64,000 nt of DNA, taken from NCBI RefSeq assembly GCF_963966145.1, contig NC_091046.1, positions 14,198,001 to 14,262,000 on the forward strand, in the 5' to 3' direction. The stretch is from Tenebrio molitor (Eukaryota > Arthropoda > Insecta > Coleoptera > Tenebrionidae). A model generated the notes under the pieces. The model was not told the DNA's origin and searched no databases. It was given only the letters and a program-made list of their open reading frames with translations. Positions 33,060 through 41,683 of this stretch are shown piece after piece. Numbering within the stretch: the first letter of the stretch is position 1; each line of letters begins with the position of its first letter. Position numbers and translations under genes: made by a program.

Positions 33060-33142
33060 AATTAGATTTTTGTCACAACAGTCAAAAAAAATAAAAACTC
33101 CCATTAGATTTTTGTCACAACTGTCAAAAAAATGAAAACTCC
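33060..33142 (+). repeat. Tandem repeat, two units of about 42 bp
   Basis: The unit starts ATTAGATTTTTGTCACAACA and ends AAAACTCCC; it is present twice with few differences. Confidence 0.7.
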
Positions 33143-33182
33143 CTAGGGAGCAAATATTTGCAAATATTTGCTCCCTAGGGAG
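33139..33182. repeat. 44-bp perfect palindrome
   Basis: CTCCCTAGGGAG, then CAAATATTTG twice in a row, then CTCCCTAGGGAG. The whole 44 bases equal their own reverse complement with no loop and no mismatch, and each quarter-block is itself palindromic. Confidence 0.9.
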
Positions 33183-33347
33183 AAAATGCTCTACTTCTGT
33201 CACGATGTTGACATCCGAAAAGTTGATTTCTACTCCCGATCGTGAAAAAAATTGATTTATTTCTTTTTTCTAACACTAATATCTTATTATACTGTTTCCA
33301 TGGTGCATTTGAGCTCACACCTTATGTTTCCCATAAAATACGCTTTT

Positions 33348-33388
33348 CTCTATAAGACACGTCGTCAATAGCAACGTATCTTATAGAG
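33348..33388. repeat. Hairpin
   Basis: CTCTATAAGACACGT pairs with ACGTATCTTATAGAG around an 11-nt loop. ATAAAATACGCT is directly repeated on both sides, suggesting a small insertion. Confidence 0.6.
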
Positions 33389-33663
33389 TAATAAAATACG
33401 CTCACACATATTATTCAAGTAACATTTTATTCATCATTTTTACAGTAATTATCATAAAAGTGAAAAGTACAATTATTGAATTGGAACTGCCACATTAGCT
33501 TCGTGCTCTTGTTCCTAACATCTTCTTCTTCAACTTCTGCTGTTTCATCCAATGCAAGTGCCCGGCCATCGAAAACTGGCAATCTTTACATTTTCTTCAA
33601 ATGATTCTTGCCGTAGTGTGAATTAACTTTTAATGAAGTTCTAGACACTTACCCCATATCAAA

Positions 33664-33820
33664 AAAAGCCAAAATGACATCTTCCGTTACCTCCGTGATG
33701 CTTTTTTTATTGTTCCGGCCTTGAAACGAAACATACACCTTTTCGTATCCACTTTTAGACTTCATTGGTAACAAGTTGCCCCTTTTTTCTTATTTCTTCC
33801 GGAACGTTTTGGCACATTTC
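33664..33820 (-). pseudogene. Tyrosine-recombinase-like N-terminal relic
   Basis: On the minus strand the frame reads NLLPMKSKSGYEKVYVSFQG, then RNNKKSITEVTEDVILAF and FDMG before a stop. One frame slip upstream, VPEEIRKK precedes it. The layout (x-x-E-I-R, N-L-L-P-x-K-S-K, Y-E-x-x-Y-x-x-F, a basic/polar gap, then E-x-x-I-L-A-F-F-D) is what I recall for the N-terminal, core-binding-like part of arthropod Crypton-type tyrosine recombinases. The catalytic half is not recognisable downstream (33480-33640 on the minus strand keeps some open sequence, but no R-H-R-Y pattern). The same EIR...NLLPxKS signature closes the tiny frames at 37986, 38432 and 57110. Confidence 0.45.
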
Positions 33821-34301
33821 AACGATGAAAATTGTTTTTTTCCAAATTTGTTGATATTATTACCATAGTACTCACGGCAACCTCCGCATTTTGTGTATTG
33901 TGACGCGCCTCGAATAATTTCCCTGCGGTCGCTCTGATTTAAACTACGATCTCGATTTTTAAATCGTCTATAAAACCCTTGTTGTCTTAATAGCTATTTT
34001 GTATTATTAGGAGTGCTATTCATACCAAAACTGAATTTATTTTCACAAATTTAATTTAAAAAACTCCGAAATTTAAATTAATAATACTTCCCTTTTTATA
34101 TAATGTAATTCGTAGGTACATAATGTGTTTAGTAGGTATTTGAGTATTTTAACTTTTATTAAGCCGGATCAATAATGTACTCAGTAAGTTCTTCACTATT
34201 CTGAGTTCATACTCGTACTTCATGATTAATTTTTTTTTAGAAATTAGTGCAATTAAAACGTCTAGAATAAGGGTATCTAATATTATCATTGTCTCTTGTC
34301 G
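33821..34301. other. No recognisable feature
   Basis: Part of 33821-34000 may be further decayed sequence of the recombinase-like relic, but nothing can be read with confidence. Confidence 0.3.
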
Positions 34302-35211
34302 TATCCCACCTCCACCCGGCGGCACGGCAATTTTGCCGGAGTACATACACTATTACGGATATTACTATCAAGTAATAGTGCAGTGCTTATCAACATAATT
34401 ACCGGCGTCTTGCTTCCGCATTTTGACTTTGTTGTGTATTATGTTCTGTGTCAATGTTAAGGAACTTCCTCACGATGTGACATGAGTATAATAATATACC
34501 TTTTTGAATTTCAACTACCAATGTGTTATCTAAATCCAGAATTTTTAAGTTTTTAAAAAGAGATTGCGGTACTATTCCCGTTGCTGAAATTACAAGTGGT
34601 AAAATCGAATTTTTTTCTAAACACCAAAGATTTCTCATAGCAACGGACAGCTCTAAATATTTATTAATTTTTGTGTTATATGCCTGTGTTATATTATGTG
34701 AATTTGGAACAGCTATATCTAAAAGGTATGCTTGCTTTTGTTGTTTATTTAAAATTATAATGTCTGGTCTGTTATGCTTAATATGAATGTCAGTTAAAAT
34801 TGTTCTATCAAAATATAACTTGTAACTGTCATTTTCCAAACAACTTTCTGGTTTATAACTATAATGTGGTTGTGTATTCTTTAATAAATTGAATTTAACA
34901 GCTAAATTCATGTGTATAATTTTAGCGAATATATCGTGTCGTTTTTTATATTCGCTTTGAGCCAAAACGGTGCAAGAAGAAATGATGTGTTCAATTGTTT
35001 CCCCTTCAGTTCCGCAAATCCTACATTTATCAATTATCGATTGTAAACCGCATATGTGTTTTTTATAATTTCTTGTATTTATAACACGATCTTGTATTGC
35101 AAATATAAAACCCTCCGTCTCAGGGTGAATAAGCCATGCATGAGAGGCCTGAATATTAACTTCTGGTTGTTCCAGTTCTTTAAAGTATCTCCCACTTCTC
35201 TTATTACTGAA
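34302..35211 (-). pseudogene. R2/R4-like LINE, C-terminal ORF end with RLE domain, copy 3
   Basis: On the minus strand one open frame of about 270 codons runs from 35211 to 34399. It begins within the protein (no start, 5'-truncated). It shows HPETEGFIFAIQDRVINTRN, then a CCHC zinc knuckle (CRICGTEGETIEHIISSC, pattern C-x2-C-x8-H-x4-C), then LYFDRTILTDIHIKHNRPDI and KQAYLLDIAVPNSHN. The RPDI...LDIAVP pair is the core of the restriction-enzyme-like endonuclease found at the C-terminus of R2/R4/Dong-type elements. The reverse transcriptase itself is missing. A 3' untranslated end finishes at GGAGGTGGGAT (34302 side). Two shorter copies lie at 21331 and 24725. The frame is intact for its length, so insertion may be fairly recent. 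Confidence 0.8.
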
Positions 35212-35562
35212 CTAAAGATTATACATATTTGTATTTAATTTTAGTTTTCTATAGCCACTACTATGTTTTAACATCAAAACAATAAAAACAAAAATAAAGA
35301 CAAACTGAACCTACTAAAGAATTGAAACATTGAAAAAAAAAGCAGTTGGCTTTATCACTAAACTGAAACGAACGATTTTGTTGGTAGGGAAAAATGAGTT
35401 GTTAGCCATAATACACAACAGAAAGCAATGAAATGATAAGTTAGTAATTAAAATTTGAATTAAAACCTACTTAAAACCAATAGAAAATTTATTTAGAAAA
35501 AATGTGTGGAACTTTACAATATTTTATAAACATATGAAGAACGAATGAAAAGAATAGTACAT

Positions 35563-35669
35563 TCTTCAATGAGCGTATAATGATGGCTATTATTCAAGAG
35601 GATAAAAATTCCAACACGAGTCATGGAATCATCCAAATGAATAATAGCCATTACGCAAGTTGAAGACTA
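35563..35669. repeat. Hairpin element
   Basis: GGCTATTATTCAAGAGGAT pairs with ATCCAAATGAATAATAGCC, inner ATTCCA with TGGAAT, and outer CTTCAA with TTGAAG. The loop contains one CACGAGT but not the full CGAG/triloop design. Confidence 0.55.
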
Positions 35670-37639
35670 TACATTCGACTAAATCAGATTTCATTATCAT
35701 TAAGTCAAATTATTTTCAGAATGCTCAAAAAGGCAAATGCTTTTTGGATGATTTTAAAGCACTAGTGCGCAAAATCTACATTCTCGATTAACTGTTCGCG
35801 GTCGTGAAATGTCATTTTAGATCCTTTTTAAGATCTATGTAATGGTTAAGGTAAAAGTTCAAGAAATACATACAAGTAATACATTTTGATCGCAGAAGCT
35901 TGAACGTCAATTTAATCGCCCGATTTCTGTCGTAGTTTATTTCACATAATTTACACAATTTTTGACAATGTAAACAAACCTGTCATAAGTAATTTTATCA
36001 CGTTTTGCCTTCAATAATGTGATTTACTTTAAACGGAAGCGTATTCGACTATAACAAGAAAATTAACAACATCCATCTTGGATGGAACGAGGTCAGTAGC
36101 CCTCGTAAAAACTAATAGTTCCATTTACAAAACGTAATTGCAGAGCTTGTATATAGTGCGAACTTTCAGTAAGTTTCGAGTTTTTACAGTAGAAATTGTT
36201 GTTGACGTCACGTTAACAAAAACTAGTTTTCCCAAACGATTTCAGCTTATACGAAACTGAAATTTAGTACGGCGAAATCATTTCGTTGGAAAGTTTACAA
36301 CTACCATCACAACACCCGAAAACTTCCGAATATTTTCTTGTTGATATAGAGCTTATATGTGAAAAAAAATAAAGAAAAAATCCTCGGAGACAATTCAAAA
36401 TGATCTTCCAAGTAATAGTCCTATAATTATTTAATTTAAATATGATTTAACTTTCACAAATTTATTTTTTACATGATGTGGTAAATAAACATTTATTAAA
36501 ATGTAGAGCAAACCGTTCTTTGAATATTAAGTACCTGGGATCGTTTTGAAGATGCTAAGCGTCTGAAGCCGTTAACGAGCTTTCAGACGTTAACTGTCAC
36601 TTCCATATATAATATTAAAATTCGCATTTTAAGAGACCAGCGCTACCCTTAAAATAAACGACGGGGGATATGGATGCAGGATACAATTTTTTCATTACGT
36701 AAACAACATTATACACGCGATTTTAAAGCACTTAAACGTGTTAACGCATTTGAATTGCACTTTTATTAAGCTCGGATTGTATTAAAAAATCAGCGACATG
36801 TTTGTGTTCACATTAACTTTCAGATCTTTCCTACTTTTCGAGGTAAATAACACAAGTGCCTGTGCACTGCTCACATCAGTTACGGGATATTTCAGTTTAC
36901 GTTAAGCTAAATATGATATCATATGGATTAAGAGTTGATAGTTATTACATGAAACATGTTTATTAGCTGTAACAAAAAATAGATGAAACCTTGAAATGAT
37001 CACACTTTATTAAAAATATTTCGTTTGATTCATAAGTATAGACAAAAAACATAAATCGAGTATTGACAAATTGAAACACATATTTATCCGTTGAGATATA
37101 TTTTACAAAGAGTGTGTATTGGAAATAAAATTAAATTGTGATCTTAAATATGTCCTGAAGATTTTTTATTTTATTATTTATTGTGTTTTATTAATATTAA
37201 ATTTGTTGATATTAATATTATTCCCTAATTGTTTTGAACAGCAATTACCTACAGATTATTTACCACATTACGACAATTGCTAAATAACCAATGCTTAATA
37301 ATTGAGAAGAGTTGTTTATTTATTTAATTTTGAAATGCAAAGCAAATGTGCCAAACATACTCCCAATTGTATATTTGCTTGTTAAACAATACTGTCAAAC
37401 AAGTGATTTAAAAAACATACAAACAATTTTGAAGTACACAATGGTAATATGCATTAATAAAAATTACAGTGCTGGACAAATGCAGCAACAAAAAATAAAT
37501 ATATGTAATAAAAAAGCGAAATTCTATACAAATGTTTTCAAACCAATATTTTTGTTCACCTAATACAAATTCGGAATTAGAGTAGGCTATGATTTTTATA
37601 TATTTTGTCGATTAACGTAGACTTTTTACCATTGACAGT
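35670..37639. other. No gene recognised; one short hairpin
   Basis: AT-rich. A small inverted repeat (TAAGCGTCTGAA against TTTCAGACGTTA) lies at 36556-36592. The 83-codon frame at 37312-37563 shows no motif. Confidence 0.4.
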
Positions 37640-38330
37640 TGTGTTCGTGAATAGACTTTTTCTATTTTGCGTTTAGAATTAGTATATTAAAAGACAAGTT
37701 TCATAAGACCAGTAGTCTTGAAGCACGAATTCAAGATTAAAAAACGATTGGCGTAGCCACGAGTTATTTTAAAGAATGAGTGCTTCAAGGTCTTATGAAA
37801 CGAGTTTTTTATACTATTTTTTTGTAATTTGCCCTTTTTAAGCCGTTTTTAAACAAAAATGTTTACTTTCCTCAATTTAGGGATTTTTGTGGCGGTTGGT
37901 AATGTCTTAATTTTAAAAGTGAAAATTTGATCAAGTCTTCAAAATCGCCTTTTGTTTTGTCCAAATTCTGTCATAAAACACGAATATGGAAGATAATCTT
38001 TCATGTACGCCCGCTGAAATACGTGAAATTGCCAAAAATACGGTCGCGAATTTGTTGCCTGATAAATCCTGATAAATAATTCTTTGCACATTTTGTAATT
38101 TAAACTGACACGAATGACGGATCAAGCTTTGCCAACCTAAAAATTTTCGTTAAATGTTCCGTGAAATAATGGCTATAAGAACATCCCAGATGATGACGTC
38201 GCGTTCGTTAATATGTCTATTAGAGAATCAAAATGGAGGCAAATTACAAAAAAGTCTATTCTAGCACCCAAATGACGTCATTTGAGTGCTTTAATAGTCG
38301 TTGGCGTGTTAGAATAGACTAGTAAAATTT
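37640..38330 (+). mobile_element. Hairpin-capped element, family A, copy 2
   Basis: A hairpin at 37690-37805 (AAGTTTCATAAGACCAGTAG against GGTCTTATGAAACGAG) opens the element. Its tip is TGGC-GTA-GCCA followed by CGAG (37749-37763). About 180 bp later comes a 28-codon frame (37986-38072). The right side ends in or next to a hairpin at 38262-38330 that it appears to share with an oppositely oriented family B element. The reversed relative is at 6530-7500. Confidence 0.65.
37986..38072 (+). CDS. 28-residue micro-ORF, recombinase-N-terminus-like (family A)
   Basis: The frame reads MEDNLSCTPAEIREIAKNTV then ANLLPDKS and stops. It aligns residue by residue with the family B micro-ORFs (T-P-x-x-I-R-x-I-A-x-x-T-x-x-N-L-L-P-x-K-S) although the surrounding DNA of the two families differs. 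The same motif begins the longer recombinase-like relic at 33664. The peptide looks like one helix (residues 8-24) ending in an LLP turn. Whether it is translated is unknown; it may simply be the coding start retained by an internally deleted element. Confidence 0.45.
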   Translation: MEDNLSCTPAEIREIAKNTVANLLPDKS

Positions 38331-38850
38331 ACTGTATTGATGTTGGTAGCGTGAAGTGTCAACTGACAGACGTCAAAAAATAAATCTCGCAGAGAACAAA
38401 GCAAATTAATAAAAAACAATGAACAAAACGTTTAATTTTCATTCTGGGATTTGGACTTCTCCGGCAGTAAATTTTCTAACGTTTTTTGTGCGATTTGCCT
38501 AATTTGTGGCGGCGTTAGTGATAAACTTTCTTCAGCATTCATTTTCAAACATCAAATGCGAAAATTAAAAAAATCTGACGTTTTAAATTAATTTTTTTCA
38601 CAGCCGGCTAAATTATGCCACATAAAAAATGTCACCAACCGCCGCAAAATTCCCTACATTTAAAATTTTTATTTTTTTATTTATAAAATGGTATAAAGCG
38701 GCAAAATAGAAAAAATAGTATAAAAGATTCGTTGCTGAAGGTCCTTCAAGCACTCATTTGTTCCTCAACTCGCCGCTACGCGGCTCGTTTCGGAATTTCA
38801 AATTCGTGTTTGAATAGATGCCTTCTGCAACTATATTCTAAACACAAAAT
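38262..38850 (-). mobile_element. Hairpin-capped element, family B, copy 1
   Basis: This is the reverse of 56848-57430. On the minus strand it starts with a hairpin (38745-38830, GTTGCAGAAGG type arms; tip CGAG-CCGC-GTA-GCGG-CGAG at 38768-38788). It then carries a 36-codon frame (38432-38542) and ends in a second hairpin (38262-38330, AGTCTATTCTAGCACCCAAA). TTCTAAACRCAAAATAGAAA lies just outside the start hairpin in both copies. Confidence 0.65.
38432..38542 (-). CDS. 36-residue micro-ORF, recombinase-N-terminus-like (family B, copy 1)
   Basis: The predicted peptide is MNAEESLSLTPPQIRQIAQK, then TLENLLPEKSKSQNEN. Compared with the copy at 57110, four codons differ (Thr, Pro, Ile, Lys), all at the third base with no amino-acid change. 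That is the pattern expected if the peptide has been under selection, though four differences are few. The peptide is homologous to the family A micro-ORF. It has no signal peptide or membrane segment. A role as a DNA-binding or recombinase-interfering fragment is possible but only a guess. Confidence 0.5.
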   Translation of the reverse strand: MNAEESLSLTPPQIRQIAQKTLENLLPEKSKSQNEN

Positions 38851-38870
38851 AGAAAAAAATACATTAATTT

Positions 38871-39303
38871 ACATTAAAAATAAAGTTGCAGAACTATAAT
38901 ATTTAAATATAAAATTAATTACAAAAACGTGCAGCAATGATAGTGCATCAAGCTCATTTGTACTCGTAGTTTCATTTAATATAATATTTCCACATGATTA
39001 ACGACTTTTAATAATTTATTTTAAATTTTTACCGGCTTTATTACTTTTTTGCTGAATAAACTTGAAATCAGCGCTTCGCACAACCCAAGCTGTAATTTTT
39101 ATTAAGGAAAGACTACTCAAGAAAGATAAGAGGAAATTTATTTAACACAACCTCAAAACTTGTCAGCTTGAGAAAAAGGATATGAACCACCCCTGAAGTC
39201 AGACTTGATTAAATTGCACACTTTTATAATTAAATTGTTTTACCATGTTCTCGACAAGAAGCAGTAGAGTAATGGAGGTATGTGAATATATGTTTTGTTT
39301 CAG
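38871..39303 (+). other. Intron or upstream sequence of the CNG channel gene
   Basis: No repeats are recognised. The last 20 bases before the exon, ending TATGTTTTGTTTCAG, form a pyrimidine-rich splice acceptor for the exon at 39304. Earlier CNG exons were not found in the window. Confidence 0.5.
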
Positions 39304-39540
39304 GAAAATGTGCCGCAAAACAGACTGTTTTCGGTTGTGCGAGGACGGTTAAGACAAGTGGCAGCATCCCTCCAGGCAGCAATCCGTTTTCGACGGTTTT
39401 CCCGAAGGGACTCGCACCCACCGGATTGGTTTGTGGACAAAAGTCACCAGGATGAAAATGCTGATGCGATGGATACTCCAGAACCCAGTTGTTGGGGTTG
39501 TAGGATTGTTGTTGATCCAGCGCTTCCGTCCTACTATAAG
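39304..39540 (+). CDS. Cyclic nucleotide-gated channel, exon encoding the N-terminal cytoplasmic region
   Basis: CNG channels are tetrameric cation channels in the plasma membrane, opened by cAMP or cGMP, mainly in sensory cells. This 237-bp exon encodes 79 residues (ENVPQNRLFSVVRGRLRQVA ... CWGCRIVVDPALPSYYK). It starts after a TTTGTTTCAG acceptor in phase 0 and ends at AAG|GTCTAT in phase 0. The ending V-V-D-P-x-L-P-S-Y-Y-K is the conserved stretch immediately before transmembrane helix S1 in insect CNG alpha-type subunits, and the next exon (53422) continues with WLMIVSLAVLYN. The basic segment RLRQVAASLQAAIRFRRFSR is typical of the cytoplasmic leader. The open frame extends past both splice sites by chance. 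The donor GTCTAT is weak. Subunit type (alpha-like) is inferred; the symbol is not assigned. Confidence 0.8.
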
Positions 39541-40549
39541 GTCTATCAACTTTTTAGTCACTTTGCCTCTACGTCGTTAACCTTTTGTACGCCATATAAT
39601 AGGTCTTTAACTTGTTCGATTTGATTCATCAACTTCTTGAGTTAACCGCAATTCATTCAATTAAAGAACTAATATTGAAACTTTCGTTGTAATTAATTGA
39701 AAATGTGTTTTCAAACTATCGAAATTTCAGTCGAGTACTCACTCTTTTAATACAAACAAAAGCTAAAATGAACTAACGAAGACACCAAAAGATTTTTAAA
39801 AGAAATTGATTAAACTATAATTCAGCCCCAACATATACATATTTGCTAATTATTTTAATGAAGTCTTCGAGTTTCAATTCTTCCGAATTAAAATTTTATC
39901 TTTACATTTACCTGAAATGTAAAGATAAAATTTTCACGTATGACATGACACGTTTATGCGTTCGATGAAACAAAATTGAACACATTCCGAATTGCGTCTA
40001 TTACAAATCATTGTTGTATTATTTGTTGAGCAGTATGAAATAAAGTGTGTCATATAAAATTTCCCCTTTAAGATTTCGTAAGCAGCAATTAAAAAAAAAA
40101 AAATTCGGAGACATTTTTGTATACAATTCTGCATTAACTGTGCATTGTTTCCCCACAGCAATGGTTACAACTTTTTCAGATTTTGAATAAAAAAGTAGCA
40201 ATCATCTGTTTTTATTATACAATGCGTTCATAAAGTTCGGAATAAATTAGATAAAACTGTAAGTATTAATTTCTGAGAAAAATCCTCGAAGAGGTCAATT
40301 TTGTTTTTAAAAAGTGCATATTTCTCAATACATACTTTACTTATGTTGACAGCTTTGCATCTTCCAATTATGACGTTATCAATAATTTTTTTAAATGAGA
40401 CCCCCCACTTTTTTATTCTCTTTCTGGTAGAGCTTTGTACTACCTAAACGATGAGTTAAAAAAAATTGGTACCTACCTTACATAACATTTTTTAAACATT
40501 TTTTCTCTATGGGTTTAGTTAAAATTATTTTATTTATTTTAACAGACCC

Positions 40550-40648
40550 GACAATTTAGAAGACTTGCGGCAGAGAATTCGCGCTGAAACGGAACAAATA
40601 AGCCCTGACATTATTGAGCGCAGTGTACAAAGTGTCGGCGAGTGCTAA
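40550..40648 (+). pseudogene. Mariner-like transposase C-terminal fragment
   Basis: The frame reads DNLEDLRQRIRAETEQISPD, then IIERSVQSVGEC and a stop, where the copy at 26691 continues QMVGGG. About three quarters of the residues agree between the two. Neither copy has catalytic sequence. Confidence 0.6.
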
Positions 40649-40794
40649 ATAGTTGACGGGAGGCAATTTAAACAAACATTTGCGTTGAATTTTATTGTTA
40701 ACCTTGGATGTTTGATTGTTTTTGTTTGAGGTCAGTTAAAATTTTTAAATTAAAATTTCTCATTTTTTCAGAAAAATTGTTATCTAAGGTGATA

Positions 40795-40919
40795 CCTGTT
40801 CACGTTGGGAAGAACAGCTGTGGTGCAAATGATTGACCTGTTACTAGGACAACTCAGATGAAGGTTAATGCCGAATATGTGCGATTTGCACCACTAATGT
40901 TCAATCCAACGTGAACAGG
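40795..40919. mobile_element. 125-bp nested TA-flanked miniature element
   Basis: CCTGTTCACGTTGG and CCAACGTGAACAGG end it, with GTGGTGCAAAT against ATTTGCACCAC inside. TA occurs on both sides (40793-40794, 40920-40921). The relative at 26385 lacks it and reads uninterrupted (AAGGTACCAATTTTTTTC), which gives the empty site. Confidence 0.8.
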
Positions 40920-41683
40920 TATTATCAATTTTTTTCATTCATCGCTTAGCTAGTACGAAAGCCTATCAGAAAAAGAAGAAAAAAATATATTGATGACGTC
41001 ATAATTAGGAGATTGAAAGCTGTCAACATAAGTAAAGTACTGAAGAATATGCACTTTTTGAAAACAAAGTTGATCTCTTCGAGGATTTTTCTCAGAAATT
41101 AGTACTTACAGTTTTATCGAATTTCGAACTTTACGAACGCATTGTATGTATGTACTTTTAAATTGCTTCATATTTAACTGAATTAGGCTGTGTAGGAACC
41201 GATTACCTTTTAGATTCAGGTTCAGATACATAAGTGTATGAGTATCCACGTTTTATCACATCCTATAATTGTGCACTGCTCATAAATATTTTCTTGATAT
41301 TTTTCTTTGCACCATTTATCTTGTCGTAAGTATCACTGGTTATAGGACACACCACCACGATACATTTTCCTTGCGCAAGCTATTAAAAATAGAGTTTCCA
41401 GTGCCCCAGGTGCTACTAATAATTATATATGTAGATATATACGAGTAAGTAAAATCATCACCAAGTGAAATCCGTTCAATCACAAATTCAATCTACCAGT
41501 TGTAAACACTCTTTCAAAGGTGTTTCACTGTCAAAATAGGACGGAGCCTTTCAATATATTGTCTCCGTAAGAATTAATTATAATAATAGCTTCAAAATTT
41601 TCCCTCGTTACATGCATTGTCATCGTGGATTCTATTCTATAGGATGTGCAATCTCGGGTGCATTTGATGCAGATATATCGCTA

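Larger units (their letters stand above)
32936..33250. mobile_element. Inverted-repeat element with TTTTTCACGGTAGGGAGTAG ends
   Basis: TTTTTCACGGTAGGGAGTAG on the left matches the complement of CTACTCCCGATCGTGAAAAA on the right. The interior holds a tandem repeat and a 44-bp perfect palindrome. The open frames here on both strands follow from this repeat structure and are not believed to be genes. Confidence 0.55.
40220..41144 (+). mobile_element. TA-flanked element with transposase C-terminal fragment and a nested insertion
   Basis: The ends CAATGCGTTCATAAAGTTCG and its near complement are bordered by TA (40218-40219, 41145-41146). Long arms include AATCCTCGAAGAGGTCAATT against its complement. 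The centre holds a transposase tail (40550-40648) homologous to that in 26385-27202, and a 125-bp element has inserted at 40795-40919. Confidence 0.75.

Noticed and set aside
32811..33203. 130-codon minus-strand frame with repeated FFDSCDKNL units
   Set aside because: The internal repetition comes from a 42-bp DNA tandem repeat inside an inverted-repeat element.
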